Part shown: piece by piece, positions 19,218 through 27,313 of the stretch
How positions within the stretch are numbered: position 1 is the stretch's first letter
Layout: the number at the start of each line of letters is the position of its first letter
Assembly (NCBI RefSeq): GCF_019797765.1
Contig: NZ_CP081862.1
Location: 1,612,001 to 1,676,000 of the forward strand
Length of the DNA stretch: 64,000 nucleotides
Direction: 5' to 3'
Source of the DNA: Cellulomonas sp. C5510
Lineage (GTDB): Bacteria; Actinomycetota; Actinomycetes; Actinomycetales; Cellulomonadaceae
Made by a program: the position numbers and the translations under genes
The notes under the pieces: generated by a model
Seen by the model: the letters and a program-made list of their open reading frames with translations, nothing else
Database searches by the model: none
Told to the model about the DNA's origin: nothing

Positions 19218-19979
19218 ATGGACCGGCTGAGCGGGAAGGTCGCCGTCATCACGGGAGCGGCGAGCGGCATGGGGCTGGCCGCGGCGGAGCTGTTCGCCCG
19301 GGAGGGTGCGCGGGTGGTCGCGACCGACGTGGTCGCGGACGTGCTCGAGGCCCAGGTCGGTCGGCTCGAGGGCGATCTCACGGCGGTGCCGCTCGACGTC
19401 GTGCGGGCGGAGCAGTGGGCGCACGTCGTGGACACGGCCGTCCGCACGTACGGCGGAGTCGACGTGCTGGTGAACAACGCCGGTGTGTTCCTGGCCAAGG
19501 GCGTCCTCGAGACCGAGCGGGAGGACTGGGACCGTGTCCTGTCGATCAACGCCATGGGGGTCTGGCTCGGGATGAAGGCCGTGATCCCGCAGATGCAGAG
19601 GCGCGGCGGGGGGTCGATCGTGAACTGCTCGTCGATCGCGGGGCTGATCGGCGGCGAGGCCGACGGGCACGGCGCGGCGTACAGCGCGTCCAAGGGCGCG
19701 GTGCGGTCGATGACGAAGCACGCGGCGCAGTGGTTCGCGGGCGACGGCATCCGGGTCAACTCGGTGCACCCGGGCGCGGTGTTCACCGGGATGGCCCGGG
19801 CCGCCGGGATCGAGTCGCGGGAGGCGATGGCGGCGTTCGACCAGGGCCGCACGCCGCTGCCGCCGCACGTCGGCGAGCCGATGGACATCGCGTACGGCTA
19901 CCTGTACCTCGCCAGCGACGAGTCCGCGTTCGTCACCGGGGCCGAGCTGGTGATCGACGGCGGCTGGACGACGCACTGA
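19218..19979 (+). CDS. Short-chain dehydrogenase/reductase
   Basis: A 253-residue classical SDR. TGAASGMGLA (12-20) is the dinucleotide-binding loop, NNAG is at 86-89, and the catalytic set is Ser138/139, Tyr155 and Lys159 (YSASK). An acidic residue (D37) after beta-2 (VVATDVVAD) favours NAD(H) over NADP(H). The C-terminal SAFVTGAELVIDGGW is typical of FabG-like and alcohol-oxidising SDRs. Substrate unknown. It is divergent from a Usp gene and shares a double DevR-box region with it, so it is likely hypoxia-induced. Confidence 0.9.
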   Translation: MDRLSGKVAVITGAASGMGLAAAELFAREGARVVATDVVADVLEAQVGRLEGDLTAVPLDVVRAEQWAHVVDTAVRTYGGVDVLVNNAGVFLAKGVLETEREDWDRVLSINAMGVWLGMKAVIPQMQRRGGGSIVNCSSIAGLIGGEADGHGAAYSASKGAVRSMTKHAAQWFAGDGIRVNSVHPGAVFTGMARAAGIESREAMAAFDQGRTPLPPHVGEPMDIAYGYLYLASDESAFVTGAELVIDGGWTTH

Positions 19980-20004
19980 CGCGGTCCGCGAGGGCGGCCG
20001 GTCG

Positions 20005-20283
20005 TCAGGCGAGCGTGAGGAACAGCTTCTCGAGCTCGTCGGGCGTGAGGCCGTCCTCGCTGCGGACGGCCCCGGGCTCGACCAGGCACTCCTTCATGGC
20101 GGTGGCGATCACGGCGTAGCCGGCGCGGTCCAGCGCGCTGGAGACGGCGGCGAGCTGCGTGACGACGTCGCGGCACGACCCGCCGTTCTCGACCGCGTCG
20201 ATGACGGCGTTGAGCTGTCCGCGTGCGCGGCGCAGGCGGTTGAGGATGCGGCGGGCGGCCTCGGGGTCGGTGGTGGCGGGCAT
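20005..20283 (-). CDS. CsoR/RcnR-family repressor, CstR-like (persulfide-sensing type likely)
   Basis: A 92-residue all-helical DUF156 repressor. Mycobacterium tuberculosis CsoR binds Cu(I) with Cys36, His61 and Cys65. Here the cysteines are kept (C37 in NGGSCRD, C66 in KEC) but the residue four before the second Cys is Ala62 in place of His. Loss of that His with both Cys kept is the pattern of CstR, which senses persulfides by forming a di- or trisulfide. A palindromic operator typical of the family lies 82 bases upstream of its ATG. A sulfur relay operon is 6 kb away. Copper sensing is unlikely; formaldehyde or nickel types are not excluded. Confidence 0.82.
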   Translation of the reverse strand: MPATTDPEAARRILNRLRRARGQLNAVIDAVENGGSCRDVVTQLAAVSSALDRAGYAVIATAMKECLVEPGAVRSEDGLTPDELEKLFLTLA

Positions 20284-20364
20284 GGTGGTCCTCCCGGGTG
20301 GTGGGCGCGCGGTCGTCGGGGCGCCCGGGGGAGCGCCCGCGGACCGGCGCGGTGCTGCGCCACT

Positions 20365-20380
20365 ATGCCCCCGGGGGTAT
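20365..20380. promoter_or_regulatory. CsoR/CstR-type operator
   Basis: ATGCCCCCGGGGGTAT is a near-perfect 16-bp palindrome (one mismatched pair) with the central C-run/G-run and flanking AT typical of CsoR-family operators. It sits between the repressor gene and the DUF1876 gene, probably for autoregulation. Confidence 0.75.
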
Positions 20381-20400
20381 CCGGCGGGCAAGCGGGCGGG

Positions 20401-21087
20401 TCAGCGGCTCGCGCTCCCGCCCGCTGCCGGCGCGCCCCCGGCGCCCCCGGCGCCGATCTGGTCGCGGGCGTCGGCGAGCAGCCGGTCCGCGAGCTCGGCG
20501 AGCGCGCGCGCCGTCGCCAGCTCCTCGCCCACCTCCCGGACGTCGACGTCGTGCGGGTGCCGGTGCGCGCGCCCGGTCCCCGTGAGCCGCTTCGCGTCGT
20601 CGACCGTCAGCACGGCGTGGGCGGTGGTCGTCCCGTGGCCGGGCGCGGGCACGTCGGGAGCCGCCGTCAGGTAGACCCGCACGTGCCACGCGAGCGACAC
20701 CGGGGCGCGTCGCCCCGGGCGGGTGCCGGGCGACGCCCAGGCGCCGTCGTCCCGGGACGGGGGCAGGAGCTCGACGGAGACGAGCACGCTCGCGCCGCTG
20801 CGGTGGCACTCCAGCTCCCGTACGTGGGTGCCGATCTGGTCCCGCAGCGCGGTGAGCACCACGCCGCAGACCGGGCGCGACGCGTCGAGGGCGGTCACGA
20901 GGTGGCTGATCCGCTCCGCCCGGGCCCGCACCACCGCGGCGCACACCAGGTCGCGGGCCGCGGCGTCCCCACGCGGCGTCGGCGCGGACCGGACCGCCAG
21001 GTACGCCCGCCCCGGGTGCTCGTGCTCGAGGCGGACCAGGGCGCCGCGCGACTGCCACGACACGGCCGCGATCGGGGTGCTGTCCAC
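20401..21087 (-). CDS. Two-domain protein with C-terminal DUF1876 (Rv1738/Rv2632c-like)
   Basis: A 228-residue protein from GTG 21087 (GGGAGGG upstream). Residues about 140-215 form a DUF1876 domain (WHVRVYLTAAPDVPAPGHGT, AHAVLTV, LTGTGRAHRHPHDVDVREVG, ALAELADRLL), matching the stand-alone copy at 25818. In M. tuberculosis the DosR-regulated DUF1876 protein Rv1738 resembles ribosome hibernation factors. The N-terminal 130 residues (SWQSRGALVRLEHEHPGRAYL, two Cys, LECHRSGASVLVSVELLPP) match nothing I recognise. Paired DevR-like boxes lie upstream. Confidence 0.78.
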   Translation of the reverse strand: MDSTPIAAVSWQSRGALVRLEHEHPGRAYLAVRSAPTPRGDAAARDLVCAAVVRARAERISHLVTALDASRPVCGVVLTALRDQIGTHVRELECHRSGASVLVSVELLPPSRDDGAWASPGTRPGRRAPVSLAWHVRVYLTAAPDVPAPGHGTTTAHAVLTVDDAKRLTGTGRAHRHPHDVDVREVGEELATARALAELADRLLADARDQIGAGGAGGAPAAGGSASR

Positions 21088-21149
21088 GGTGCCCTCCCGG
21101 TGGCTGGGGCTGCACCGCCATGCCACCGGCTGCCGGCCTCCCGCGGGAA

Positions 21150-21185
21150 GGGCCGAACGGCCGGGCCGGGCGGGACGGACGGTCA
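21150..21185 (-). promoter_or_regulatory. Paired DevR-like boxes, promoter of the two-domain DUF1876 gene
   Basis: Proximal box GGGCCGAACGGCCG (21150-21163) is nearly a perfect palindrome; distal box GGGACGGACGGTCA (21172-21185); centres 22 bp apart. Confidence 0.65.
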
Positions 21186-21199
21186 CCGCGCGGCCGGCG

Positions 21200-21235
21200 G
21201 GGTCCGAAGTCCCGGGCGCCACGGCCCGTCGGCCC
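21200..21235 (+). promoter_or_regulatory. Paired DevR-like boxes, promoter of the Usp gene at 21311
   Basis: Distal box GGGTCCGAAGTCCC (21200-21213) has both GGGNC and GNCCC half-sites intact; proximal box CGGCCCGTCGGCCC (21222-21235); centres 22 bp apart. A TAGCGT hexamer at about 21261, also seen before the Usp gene at 31990, could be the -10 element. Confidence 0.68.
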
Positions 21236-21310
21236 CTGCCCGGCGCGCCACGGGTGTCCGTAGCGTCGACGGTGGACGCAGAGCCGCGCGAGAGGTGGAG
21301 GAGCGGTCCG

Positions 21311-22138
21311 ATGAGCAACGAGGTCGTCGTGGGGGTGGAGGGCACGGTCTCCAGCGAGGGTGCCGTGCGCTGGGGTGCGGACGCCGCGGCCGCCCGCGGT
21401 GCGGAGCTGCTGCTGGTGCACGCGCTCGGTGACGTCCCGTGGGACGACGCGCTCGCGGAGGTCGCCCGCGGCGTGCTCGACCGGGCGGCCGAGCGCGCCC
21501 GCGAGGTCAGCCCGTCCGTGAAGATCCGCACGGAGGTGGAGGCCGACCGGCCGGCCCGCTGCCTCGTGCGCCGCTCGGGCTCCGCCCGGCTGCTGGTGGT
21601 CGGGACCCGTCGGCTGACGCCGGCGCAGCGGGTGTTCTCCGGGTCGCGGTCGTACGAGATCGCCGCGGCCGCGAGCTGCTCCGTCGCCGTCGTCCCGGCG
21701 GTGCCCGTGGAGGCGGACAACCGGGTCGTGGTGGGGGTCGACGGATCGGCGGACAGCGTCGCCGCGGTGACGGCCGGGGCGCAGGAGGCCGAGCGTCACG
21801 GCGCCGTGCTCCAGGTGGTGCACGCCTGGGAGGAGCCGGCGCTCCTGCTCGCGCAGGGGTACGTGCCGCCGGACCTGACCGCGCGGATGCGCGAGGACGA
21901 GGCCGCCGTCCTGGCGCGCGCCACCGCCGGGCTCGCGGACCGGTTCCCGGACCTGGAGGTCGAGCGGACGCTGGTGAAGGCCCAGCCCGCGACCGCGCTG
22001 CTGGCCGCGGGGTCGCACGCACGCCTGGTCGTGGTCGGCAGCCGGGGCCTGCACGGGGTCTCGCGCCTGCTCGTCGGGTCGACGAGCCACGCCGTGATCC
22101 TGCACGCCCGGCGGCCGGTGCTCGTGGTCCGCGCCTGA
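21311..22138 (+). CDS. Tandem-domain universal stress protein
   Basis: A 275-residue double Usp protein starting MSNEVVVGVEGTVSSEGAV. Domain 2 has the intact ATP motif VVGSRGLHGVSRLLVGSTSH; domain 1 has VVGTRRLTPAQRVFSGS with Arg in place of the second Gly. It differs from the other copies by EIAAAASCSVAVVPA. It converges on the P-type ATPase gene with only four bases between the stops. Paired DevR-like boxes 76-111 bases upstream suggest hypoxic or redox induction. Confidence 0.93.
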   Translation: MSNEVVVGVEGTVSSEGAVRWGADAAAARGAELLLVHALGDVPWDDALAEVARGVLDRAAERAREVSPSVKIRTEVEADRPARCLVRRSGSARLLVVGTRRLTPAQRVFSGSRSYEIAAAASCSVAVVPAVPVEADNRVVVGVDGSADSVAAVTAGAQEAERHGAVLQVVHAWEEPALLLAQGYVPPDLTARMREDEAAVLARATAGLADRFPDLEVERTLVKAQPATALLAAGSHARLVVVGSRGLHGVSRLLVGSTSHAVILHARRPVLVVRA

Positions 22139-22142
22139 CGCG

Positions 22143-24890
22143 TCAGCGGCCGGGACGCGGCGCGGCGACCGCGTCGCCCCGGAGGCCGCCGTCGTGGTGC
22201 ACACGGAGGCGCTTGTGCGTGGCGTCGGCGACCGCGACCAGCGTCCCGGTCAGCACGGCGCAGGCCCAGCCCCGCGGGTCGGGCCAGGTGCCGCCGAGCA
22301 GGGAGGCCACCGGAGGCAGGCCCAGGACGAGCGCGAGCGCGACCGCCTCGCTCGCGAGGGCCCAGGGCAGCAGGGGGTTGCCGCGCAGCCCCATCCGCGT
22401 GACCGGGCGGGTCCGGCTGCGGCACGCGACCGCGTTGACGAGCTGCCCGAGCACGATCGCGGCGAACGCCGCCCCCGAGGCGGTCGCGAGCAGCGCCGGC
22501 CGGGGCGTGGCGCCCCAGGACCACCCGCCGGCGAGCAGCACGACGAGGAAGGTCGCGAGCGAGCCCACCGCCTCGGCGAGCCCGAGCACGCCGAACGCGC
22601 GCGCCAGCAGGTGCCGGTCCACGAGGTGCTCGGCGCGCACCGGTCCGTGCAGCGTGCGCGGGTGCGGGGGCTCGGCGCCCAGCGCGAGCGCCGGCAGCAG
22701 GTCCGTCCCGATGTCGAGCGCGAGCACCTGGAGCACCCCGATCGCGAGCGGCACCTGCCCGGCGGTCAGCGCCCAGAGCACGAACGGCGCGAGCTCCGCG
22801 ACGTTGTCGGTCAGGTGGTACGTGAGGAACCGCCGGATGTTGTGCGTCGTGGCCCGGCCGAGCTCCACGGCGGCGACGATCGTGCCGAAGCGGTCGTCCA
22901 GCAGCACCAGGTCGGACGCCTCGCGCGCGACGTCGCTCCCGCCGCGGCCCATCGCCACGCCGACGTCCGCCACGCGGAGCGCGGGCGCGTCGTTGACGCC
23001 GTCTCCGGTCATGGCGACGACGTGCCCGCGGGACTGCAGGGCCTGGGCGATGCGCAGCTTGTCCTCCGGGCCGACGCGGGCGACGACAGCGCCGTCCGGG
23101 TGGTCGAGGACGCCGGCCAGCGCGGCCGGGTCGTCCGGCAGGTCCGCCGCGACGAGCACCGGGCCGCTGCCGCGCAGCAGACCCACCTGCCGGGCGACGG
23201 CCGCGGCCGTCGCCGGGTGGTCCCCGGTGACCATCGCGAGCCGGATCCCGGCCTCGTGGCACGCCGCGACGGCGCCGGCCACGTCGTCCAGGGGCGGGTC
23301 CTCGAGAGCGAGGAGGCCGGTGAGCACCAGGTCGTGCTCGGGGTCGGCCTCGGCGGCGAGGCCGGGAGCCGTGCGCCGGGCGACCGCGACCACCCGGAGC
23401 CCGGAGGCCGCGAGCTCGTCAGCGCGCACGGCCGCCCGGGCGACCTCGTCGCCGGGCACGCAGACCGCGAGCACCGACTCCGGCGCGCCCAGCACGTGCA
23501 GCACGTCCGGCCGCTCGGCGCCCTCGCCGGCCCCGGGGAGCGCCGGAGGGGACGTGGGACCGGGGGCGGGCCCGGCTCCCGGCACCAGCACCGCCGACCG
23601 CCGACGCGCGGCGGTGTACGGGTAGCGGCGCAGCGGGGCCGGCCGGGGTGCCGCCGTGAGCCGGCGGTCGACCACGTCGAGCGCGGCCTCCATCGGGTCC
23701 CCGTCCGCCGCCCACCCTGCGGTGCCGAGCACCGCGCGACCCTGCACGCACAGCGCTGCCGACCGCGCCGCGCGCCGCACCGCACGGTCCACGGCCCCGG
23801 CCGTCGCGCCGTCGACCCCGACCGCGCCGCCGTCGTCCGCCGGCGCGGCGGGCAGTGGGACCGTGGGGTCGTAGTCGGAGCCCGGGAGCGCCACCTCGCC
23901 GCGCGGGGTCCACACGCGTGCCACCGTCATGTGGTTGCGCGTCAGGGTCCCCGTCTTGTCCGTGCAGACGAACGTCGGCGCGCCGAGCGTCTCCACCGCG
24001 TCCAGGCGGCGGACGAGCGCCTGCCGGGAGGCCATCTGCTGCGCCGACCGGGCGAGCGACAGCGTCACCGTCGGCAGCAGCCCCTCGGGGACGAGCGCCA
24101 CCATGACGCCCAGCCCGAACACCAGCGCGTCGACGGTGCTCAGTCCCAGCAGGAGCGCGCCGCCGGCCAGGACCACGCCGACCGCCAGCGCGGTGTACGA
24201 CACGACGCGCACCACCCGGTCCAGCTCGCGGGCGAGCGGCGTGCGGGACCTGCTGGTCCCGCGGGTGAGCGCGGAGATCCCGGCGAGCCGCGTCGCGGTG
24301 CCGGTGCGGTCCGCGCGCGCCGCCGCCTCGCCCTCGACCACGAACGTGCCGCACAGCAGCGGGTCCCCGGGGCCCGGGCGGGCGGCGACGCTCTCCCCGG
24401 TGAGCAGCGACTCGTCCACCGACAGGGCGTGCGCGTCCAGGACGGTGAGGTCGGCGCAGACCCGGTCGCCGGCGGCCAGCAGCACGACGTCACCGACGAC
24501 GACCTGCGCGGTGTCGACCGTGCGCACCTCGCCGTCGCGCCGTACCCGTGCGCGGGACGGGACCAGCACCGCCAGGCGCTCGGCCGCCCGGTCCGCCCGG
24601 TACTCCTGCCAGAACGCGAAGCACCCGTTGACCAGGACGACCACCCCGATCGCTGCCGCCAGCGGCACCATGCCGGCGAGCAGCGCCAGCACGGCGGCCG
24701 CCCAGAGCATGAGCGCGAACCGGTGCGTCATCTGCGCCAGGAGCTGACGCACCGGGTGCGGGCGGGCCGGGGGCGGCAGCGCATTGGGGCCGTCGCGGCG
24801 CAGCGCAGCCGCTGCCTCTGCGGACCTCAGCCCGCTCGTCTCCGTCGCGGCGGTGAGCACGCCGCCGCCGGGGTGCGGCGTCGCCGTCAT
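22143..24890 (-). CDS. P-type cation-transporting ATPase (P2-type, CtpF-like)
   Basis: A 915-residue ion pump. It has the P2 cation-ATPase layout: N-terminal domain with GPNALPPP, TGES in the actuator domain, VPEGLLPTVTLSLA in M4, DKTGTLTRN with the phosphorylated Asp, TGDGVNDAPALR and about ten membrane helices with a long C-terminal M5-M10 block. The M4 motif PEGLLP and the M6 region LQVLALDIGTDLLPALALG resemble calcium/magnesium-type pumps and the M. tuberculosis DosR-regulon pump CtpF. The ion cannot be fixed from sequence. Last gene of a four-gene operon starting at 26102, overlapping the flavodoxin gene by four bases. Confidence 0.92.
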   Translation of the reverse strand: MTATPHPGGGVLTAATETSGLRSAEAAAALRRDGPNALPPPARPHPVRQLLAQMTHRFALMLWAAAVLALLAGMVPLAAAIGVVVLVNGCFAFWQEYRADRAAERLAVLVPSRARVRRDGEVRTVDTAQVVVGDVVLLAAGDRVCADLTVLDAHALSVDESLLTGESVAARPGPGDPLLCGTFVVEGEAAARADRTGTATRLAGISALTRGTSRSRTPLARELDRVVRVVSYTALAVGVVLAGGALLLGLSTVDALVFGLGVMVALVPEGLLPTVTLSLARSAQQMASRQALVRRLDAVETLGAPTFVCTDKTGTLTRNHMTVARVWTPRGEVALPGSDYDPTVPLPAAPADDGGAVGVDGATAGAVDRAVRRAARSAALCVQGRAVLGTAGWAADGDPMEAALDVVDRRLTAAPRPAPLRRYPYTAARRRSAVLVPGAGPAPGPTSPPALPGAGEGAERPDVLHVLGAPESVLAVCVPGDEVARAAVRADELAASGLRVVAVARRTAPGLAAEADPEHDLVLTGLLALEDPPLDDVAGAVAACHEAGIRLAMVTGDHPATAAAVARQVGLLRGSGPVLVAADLPDDPAALAGVLDHPDGAVVARVGPEDKLRIAQALQSRGHVVAMTGDGVNDAPALRVADVGVAMGRGGSDVAREASDLVLLDDRFGTIVAAVELGRATTHNIRRFLTYHLTDNVAELAPFVLWALTAGQVPLAIGVLQVLALDIGTDLLPALALGAEPPHPRTLHGPVRAEHLVDRHLLARAFGVLGLAEAVGSLATFLVVLLAGGWSWGATPRPALLATASGAAFAAIVLGQLVNAVACRSRTRPVTRMGLRGNPLLPWALASEAVALALVLGLPPVASLLGGTWPDPRGWACAVLTGTLVAVADATHKRLRVHHDGGLRGDAVAAPRPGR

Positions 24891-25426
24891 CGCGAGGCGG
24901 GCAGCGTCCCGGCCAGCAGACGCCCCCACTCCTGCGCCGCCGCCAGCTCGCCCTCGGCCAGACCGTCGGCCATGCCGAGCACCTCGAACGACCGGGCGTC
25001 GACGGCGGGGACGGCGCCGCGGTGCCGCAGCGCGCGCTCGGCCGACCGGGCGGCCGACCCGGGCAGGTTCGGCCGGCGCAGCCTGGTGTCGAAGGTCGCG
25101 ACGAGCAGGGTGTGCGCCGGCATCCGGACGACGTCGAGCCACTCGCGGATGCCCACGTGCCGGGAGACGAGCGCCTCGGCCCCGGTCCGCGCCTCGCGCG
25201 CCGCGGACGCCCGCGTGGACTCCCGGCTCATGCCGAAGGCGTGGGTCGGGCCGCCGACCACGAGCAGGCCGACCTCCTCGGGCACCGCGGTGCCGCCGGG
25301 CTCCGCGAGCAGGGCGCCGACCTCCACGACCCGTACCGGCACGGTCTCGCGCAACCCGTCGGCGACGGCGTGCGCGACGTCGCGCGTGCTGCCGAACATC
25401 GACTCGTACACGACCAGGGCGGACAT
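24887..25426 (-). CDS. Flavodoxin-family protein
   Basis: A 179-residue protein with the FMN phosphate loop YESMFGSTRDVA at residues 7-18 and the VVGGPTHAFGMSRES segment, which fits the actinobacterial flavodoxin/NAD(P)H-dependent reductase group. It could supply low-potential electrons under hypoxia; partner unknown. It lies between a LuxR-type regulator (five-base gap) and the P-type ATPase (four-base ATGA overlap). Confidence 0.87.
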   Translation of the reverse strand: MSALVVYESMFGSTRDVAHAVADGLRETVPVRVVEVGALLAEPGGTAVPEEVGLLVVGGPTHAFGMSRESTRASAAREARTGAEALVSRHVGIREWLDVVRMPAHTLLVATFDTRLRRPNLPGSAARSAERALRHRGAVPAVDARSFEVLGMADGLAEGELAAAQEWGRLLAGTLPASR

Positions 25427-25430
25427 CGCG

Positions 25431-25793
25431 TCACGGGCCCGGGCGCCGGGGAGCCCCGAGCGGGCGGGCGGGGACGGCCGTCGCGCGGGGCGCAGCGACG
25501 CCCGCGCCGGCCCCGACCTCCGCGCCCCCTCCGGTGCGACCGGGTCCCGCGACGTCGGGCAGGTGCGCCCGCGCCCAGGCGACCGCGTCCGCGCGGCACG
25601 TGACACCGAGCTTGCGGTGGATGCTGAGCACCTGCGACTTCACGGTGTTGCGCGACACGTACAGCCGCCCGGCCACCTCGTCGAGCGTCTGGGCGCTGAC
25701 GAGCTCCCGCAGCACGACCCGCTCGCGCTCGCTCAGCACCGGCACCCCCGGCGCGGTCCCGGCACGGGCTGCCGGTGACAGGTCCTGGCTCAC
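25431..25793 (-). CDS. Stand-alone LuxR-type HTH regulator
   Basis: A 120-residue protein from GTG 25793. Residues 18-75 form a LuxR/MalT-type DNA-binding domain (LSERERVVLRELVSAQTLDE, RLYVSRNTVKSQVLSIHRKLG). No receiver or sensing domain is present, and the C-terminal 40 residues are Gly/Ala/Pro-rich. Its HTH resembles the C-terminus of large LAL regulators more than DevR, so it could be a truncated descendant or a constitutive DNA binder. Second gene of the operon led by DUF1876. Confidence 0.82.
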   Translation of the reverse strand: MSQDLSPAARAGTAPGVPVLSERERVVLRELVSAQTLDEVAGRLYVSRNTVKSQVLSIHRKLGVTCRADAVAWARAHLPDVAGPGRTGGGAEVGAGAGVAAPRATAVPARPLGAPRRPGP

Positions 25794-25817
25794 GACGCCC
25801 TCCTCCTGCTCCGCGGC

Positions 25818-26102
25818 TCACCGCGCCAGGTGAACCTCGCGGTGCTCGATCTCCGAGATGTCGGCGGACGAGGCCGCCAGCAGGCGGTCCGCGAGCTCGC
25901 GGAGCGCCCGCGCCGCGGCGAGCTCGTCGCCGATCTCCGGCACGTCGGTCTCCCCGGGACGGCGACGCGCGCGCCCGGTCCCGCTCATGCGCGTGCCCGC
26001 GGACGTGCTGAGGATCGCGTGGGCGGTGGTCGTGGTGTGGTCGGCGGCGGGCACGTCCGAGGCCTCGAACAGGTCGATCCGCACGTCCCAGGTGTGCGTC
26101 AT
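25818..26102 (-). CDS. DUF1876 protein (Rv1738-like, possible ribosome hibernation factor)
   Basis: A 94-residue protein, the same length as M. tuberculosis Rv1738, a strongly DosR-induced protein structurally similar to hibernation-promoting factors. It reads MTHTWDVRIDLFEASDVPAA, AHAILSTSAGTRMSGTGRAR, then GDELAAARALRELADRLLAA. It leads the operon with the LuxR-type regulator, flavodoxin and P-type ATPase. Upstream are paired DevR-like boxes in a region shared with the divergent sulfur operon. A hibernation role is inferred from the family only. Confidence 0.87.
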   Translation of the reverse strand: MTHTWDVRIDLFEASDVPAADHTTTTAHAILSTSAGTRMSGTGRARRRPGETDVPEIGDELAAARALRELADRLLAASSADISEIEHREVHLAR

Positions 26103-26196
26103 GGTGGTCGTCCCTCCGGATCGTGCGGCGCCGGGTGGTGCGTCGCGGCTGCGGGTGTGCTGCTCCAGCGTGGCGGCGGGGCGCGCGCGGCGGTCA

Positions 26197-26233
26197 GAGC
26201 CGGACGGTCCGGGAGGCGGGCACCGAAGGTCCC
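26197..26233 (-). promoter_or_regulatory. Paired DevR-like boxes, promoter of the DUF1876-ATPase operon
   Basis: Proximal box at 26197-26210 (GAGCCGGACGGTCC) and distal box at 26220-26233 (GCACCGAAGGTCCC), centres 23 bp apart; each has one strong half-site. Weakest of the eight pairs. Confidence 0.5.
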
Positions 26234-26291
26234 GATCCGGGCCCCGGCCGGGCGGGGTCGGGAGGCGGCCGGCGCGGGTCCCGGCCCGGAC

Positions 26292-26326
26292 GGGTCGCTC
26301 GGCCCCGCGCTGAGGGCGTTCGACCC
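26292..26326 (+). promoter_or_regulatory. Paired DevR-like boxes, promoter of the sulfur operon
   Basis: Distal box GGGTCGCTCGGCCC (26292-26305) fits the consensus exactly, and proximal box AGGGCGTTCGACCC (26313-26326) has one mismatch; centres 21 bp apart, 70 bases before the DoxX-like start. Confidence 0.7.
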
Positions 26327-26395
26327 TGGGGCGGAGCGGGCGGCGGGCGGCACCGTGGTGCCACCTGGCAGGACGTACACCCGGAGGGGGACGCC

Positions 26396-26977
26396 ATGAG
26401 CACCGCGCACCAGCCCACGCACCGGACCGTCCACCCGGCGGTCCTCGTCGAGACCGACCTGGTCTCGACCCTCTCGGCCCGCCGGTGGCTCGCCGCCACC
26501 CGGCTCGCGATCGGGTTCGTCTTCCTGTGGGCGTTCCTCGACAAGCTCTTCGGTCTGACCTACTCCACGGGGGCCGTCGTCGACGGGCAGCAGCTCGGGA
26601 CGGCCTGGGTGGACGGCGGGTCGCCGACGGCGGGCTACCTCGCGTCGGTGACCGGCCCGGCCGAGGGGTTCTTCGACTGGCTCGACCCGACCGTCGCCGA
26701 CTGGCTGTTCATGCTCGCGCTCGCGGGCATCGGCATCGCCGTCGTCACGGGGGCGGGGCTGTACGTGGCCGCCGGCGCCGGGACGCTCCTCATGGCCCTC
26801 ATGTGGCTGGCGGAGTGGCCACCGACGCAGGGGTCGACGAACCCCGCCGTCGACTCGCACGTGATCTTCGCGCTCGTGCTCATCGTCTGCGCGGTCCTGC
26901 GCTCGGGCGACACCTGGGGCATCGGGCGCTGGTGGGCGCAGACGTCGGCGGTCCGCCGCCTGCCCGTGCTGCGCTGA
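26396..26977 (+). CDS. DoxX/DoxD-like membrane protein
   Basis: A 193-residue protein with four hydrophobic segments (about 32-50, 104-122, 124-142 and 158-172) and the conserved LAIGFVFLWAFLDKLFGL opening of the DoxX-like group. The loop between TM1 and TM2 is long (GSPTAGYLASVTGPAEGFFDWL), as in the thiosulfate:quinone oxidoreductase subunit DoxD family. With an SQR-like enzyme and sulfur carriers downstream, a role in passing sulfur-derived electrons to quinone is plausible but unproven. First gene of a five-gene plus-strand operon. Confidence 0.83.
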   Translation: MSTAHQPTHRTVHPAVLVETDLVSTLSARRWLAATRLAIGFVFLWAFLDKLFGLTYSTGAVVDGQQLGTAWVDGGSPTAGYLASVTGPAEGFFDWLDPTVADWLFMLALAGIGIAVVTGAGLYVAAGAGTLLMALMWLAEWPPTQGSTNPAVDSHVIFALVLIVCAVLRSGDTWGIGRWWAQTSAVRRLPVLR

Positions 26978-27049
26978 CCCCGGCCGGGTCGTGCGCCGCT
27001 CACCGGGGCGCGGCGCACGACCTCCTCTCCCGTCCCCGGCGAGGTCACG

Positions 27050-27259
27050 ATGAGAGCCGCAGTGGGGGACCGCATCGTGGTCCCCGGACCGCAGGTCGAC
27101 GCCCCCGACCGTGACGGCGAGATCGTCGCCGTGCCGCACCCCGACGGGTCGCCGCCCTACTCCGTGCGCTGGTCCGACACCGGTCACGTGGGTCTGTTCT
27201 TCCCGGGCCCCGGCGTGACCGTGCACCACGGCGACGAGCCCCCGCGCCACCGCACGTGA
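27050..27259 (+). CDS. DUF1918 protein
   Basis: A 69-residue SH3-like protein: MRAAVGDRIVVPG, RDGEIVAVPHPDGSPPYSVRW, then DTGHVGLFFPGPGVTVHH. DUF1918 proteins are common in actinobacterial stress islands and have no established function. It lies 72 bases after the DoxX-like gene and 54 before the SQR-like gene. Confidence 0.88.
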   Translation: MRAAVGDRIVVPGPQVDAPDRDGEIVAVPHPDGSPPYSVRWSDTGHVGLFFPGPGVTVHHGDEPPRHRT

Positions 27260-27313
27260 CCGGGGCGAGGCCTGCGCGCCGCGCCCCGCCGACCGACCGC
27301 GAAGGGACCGACC

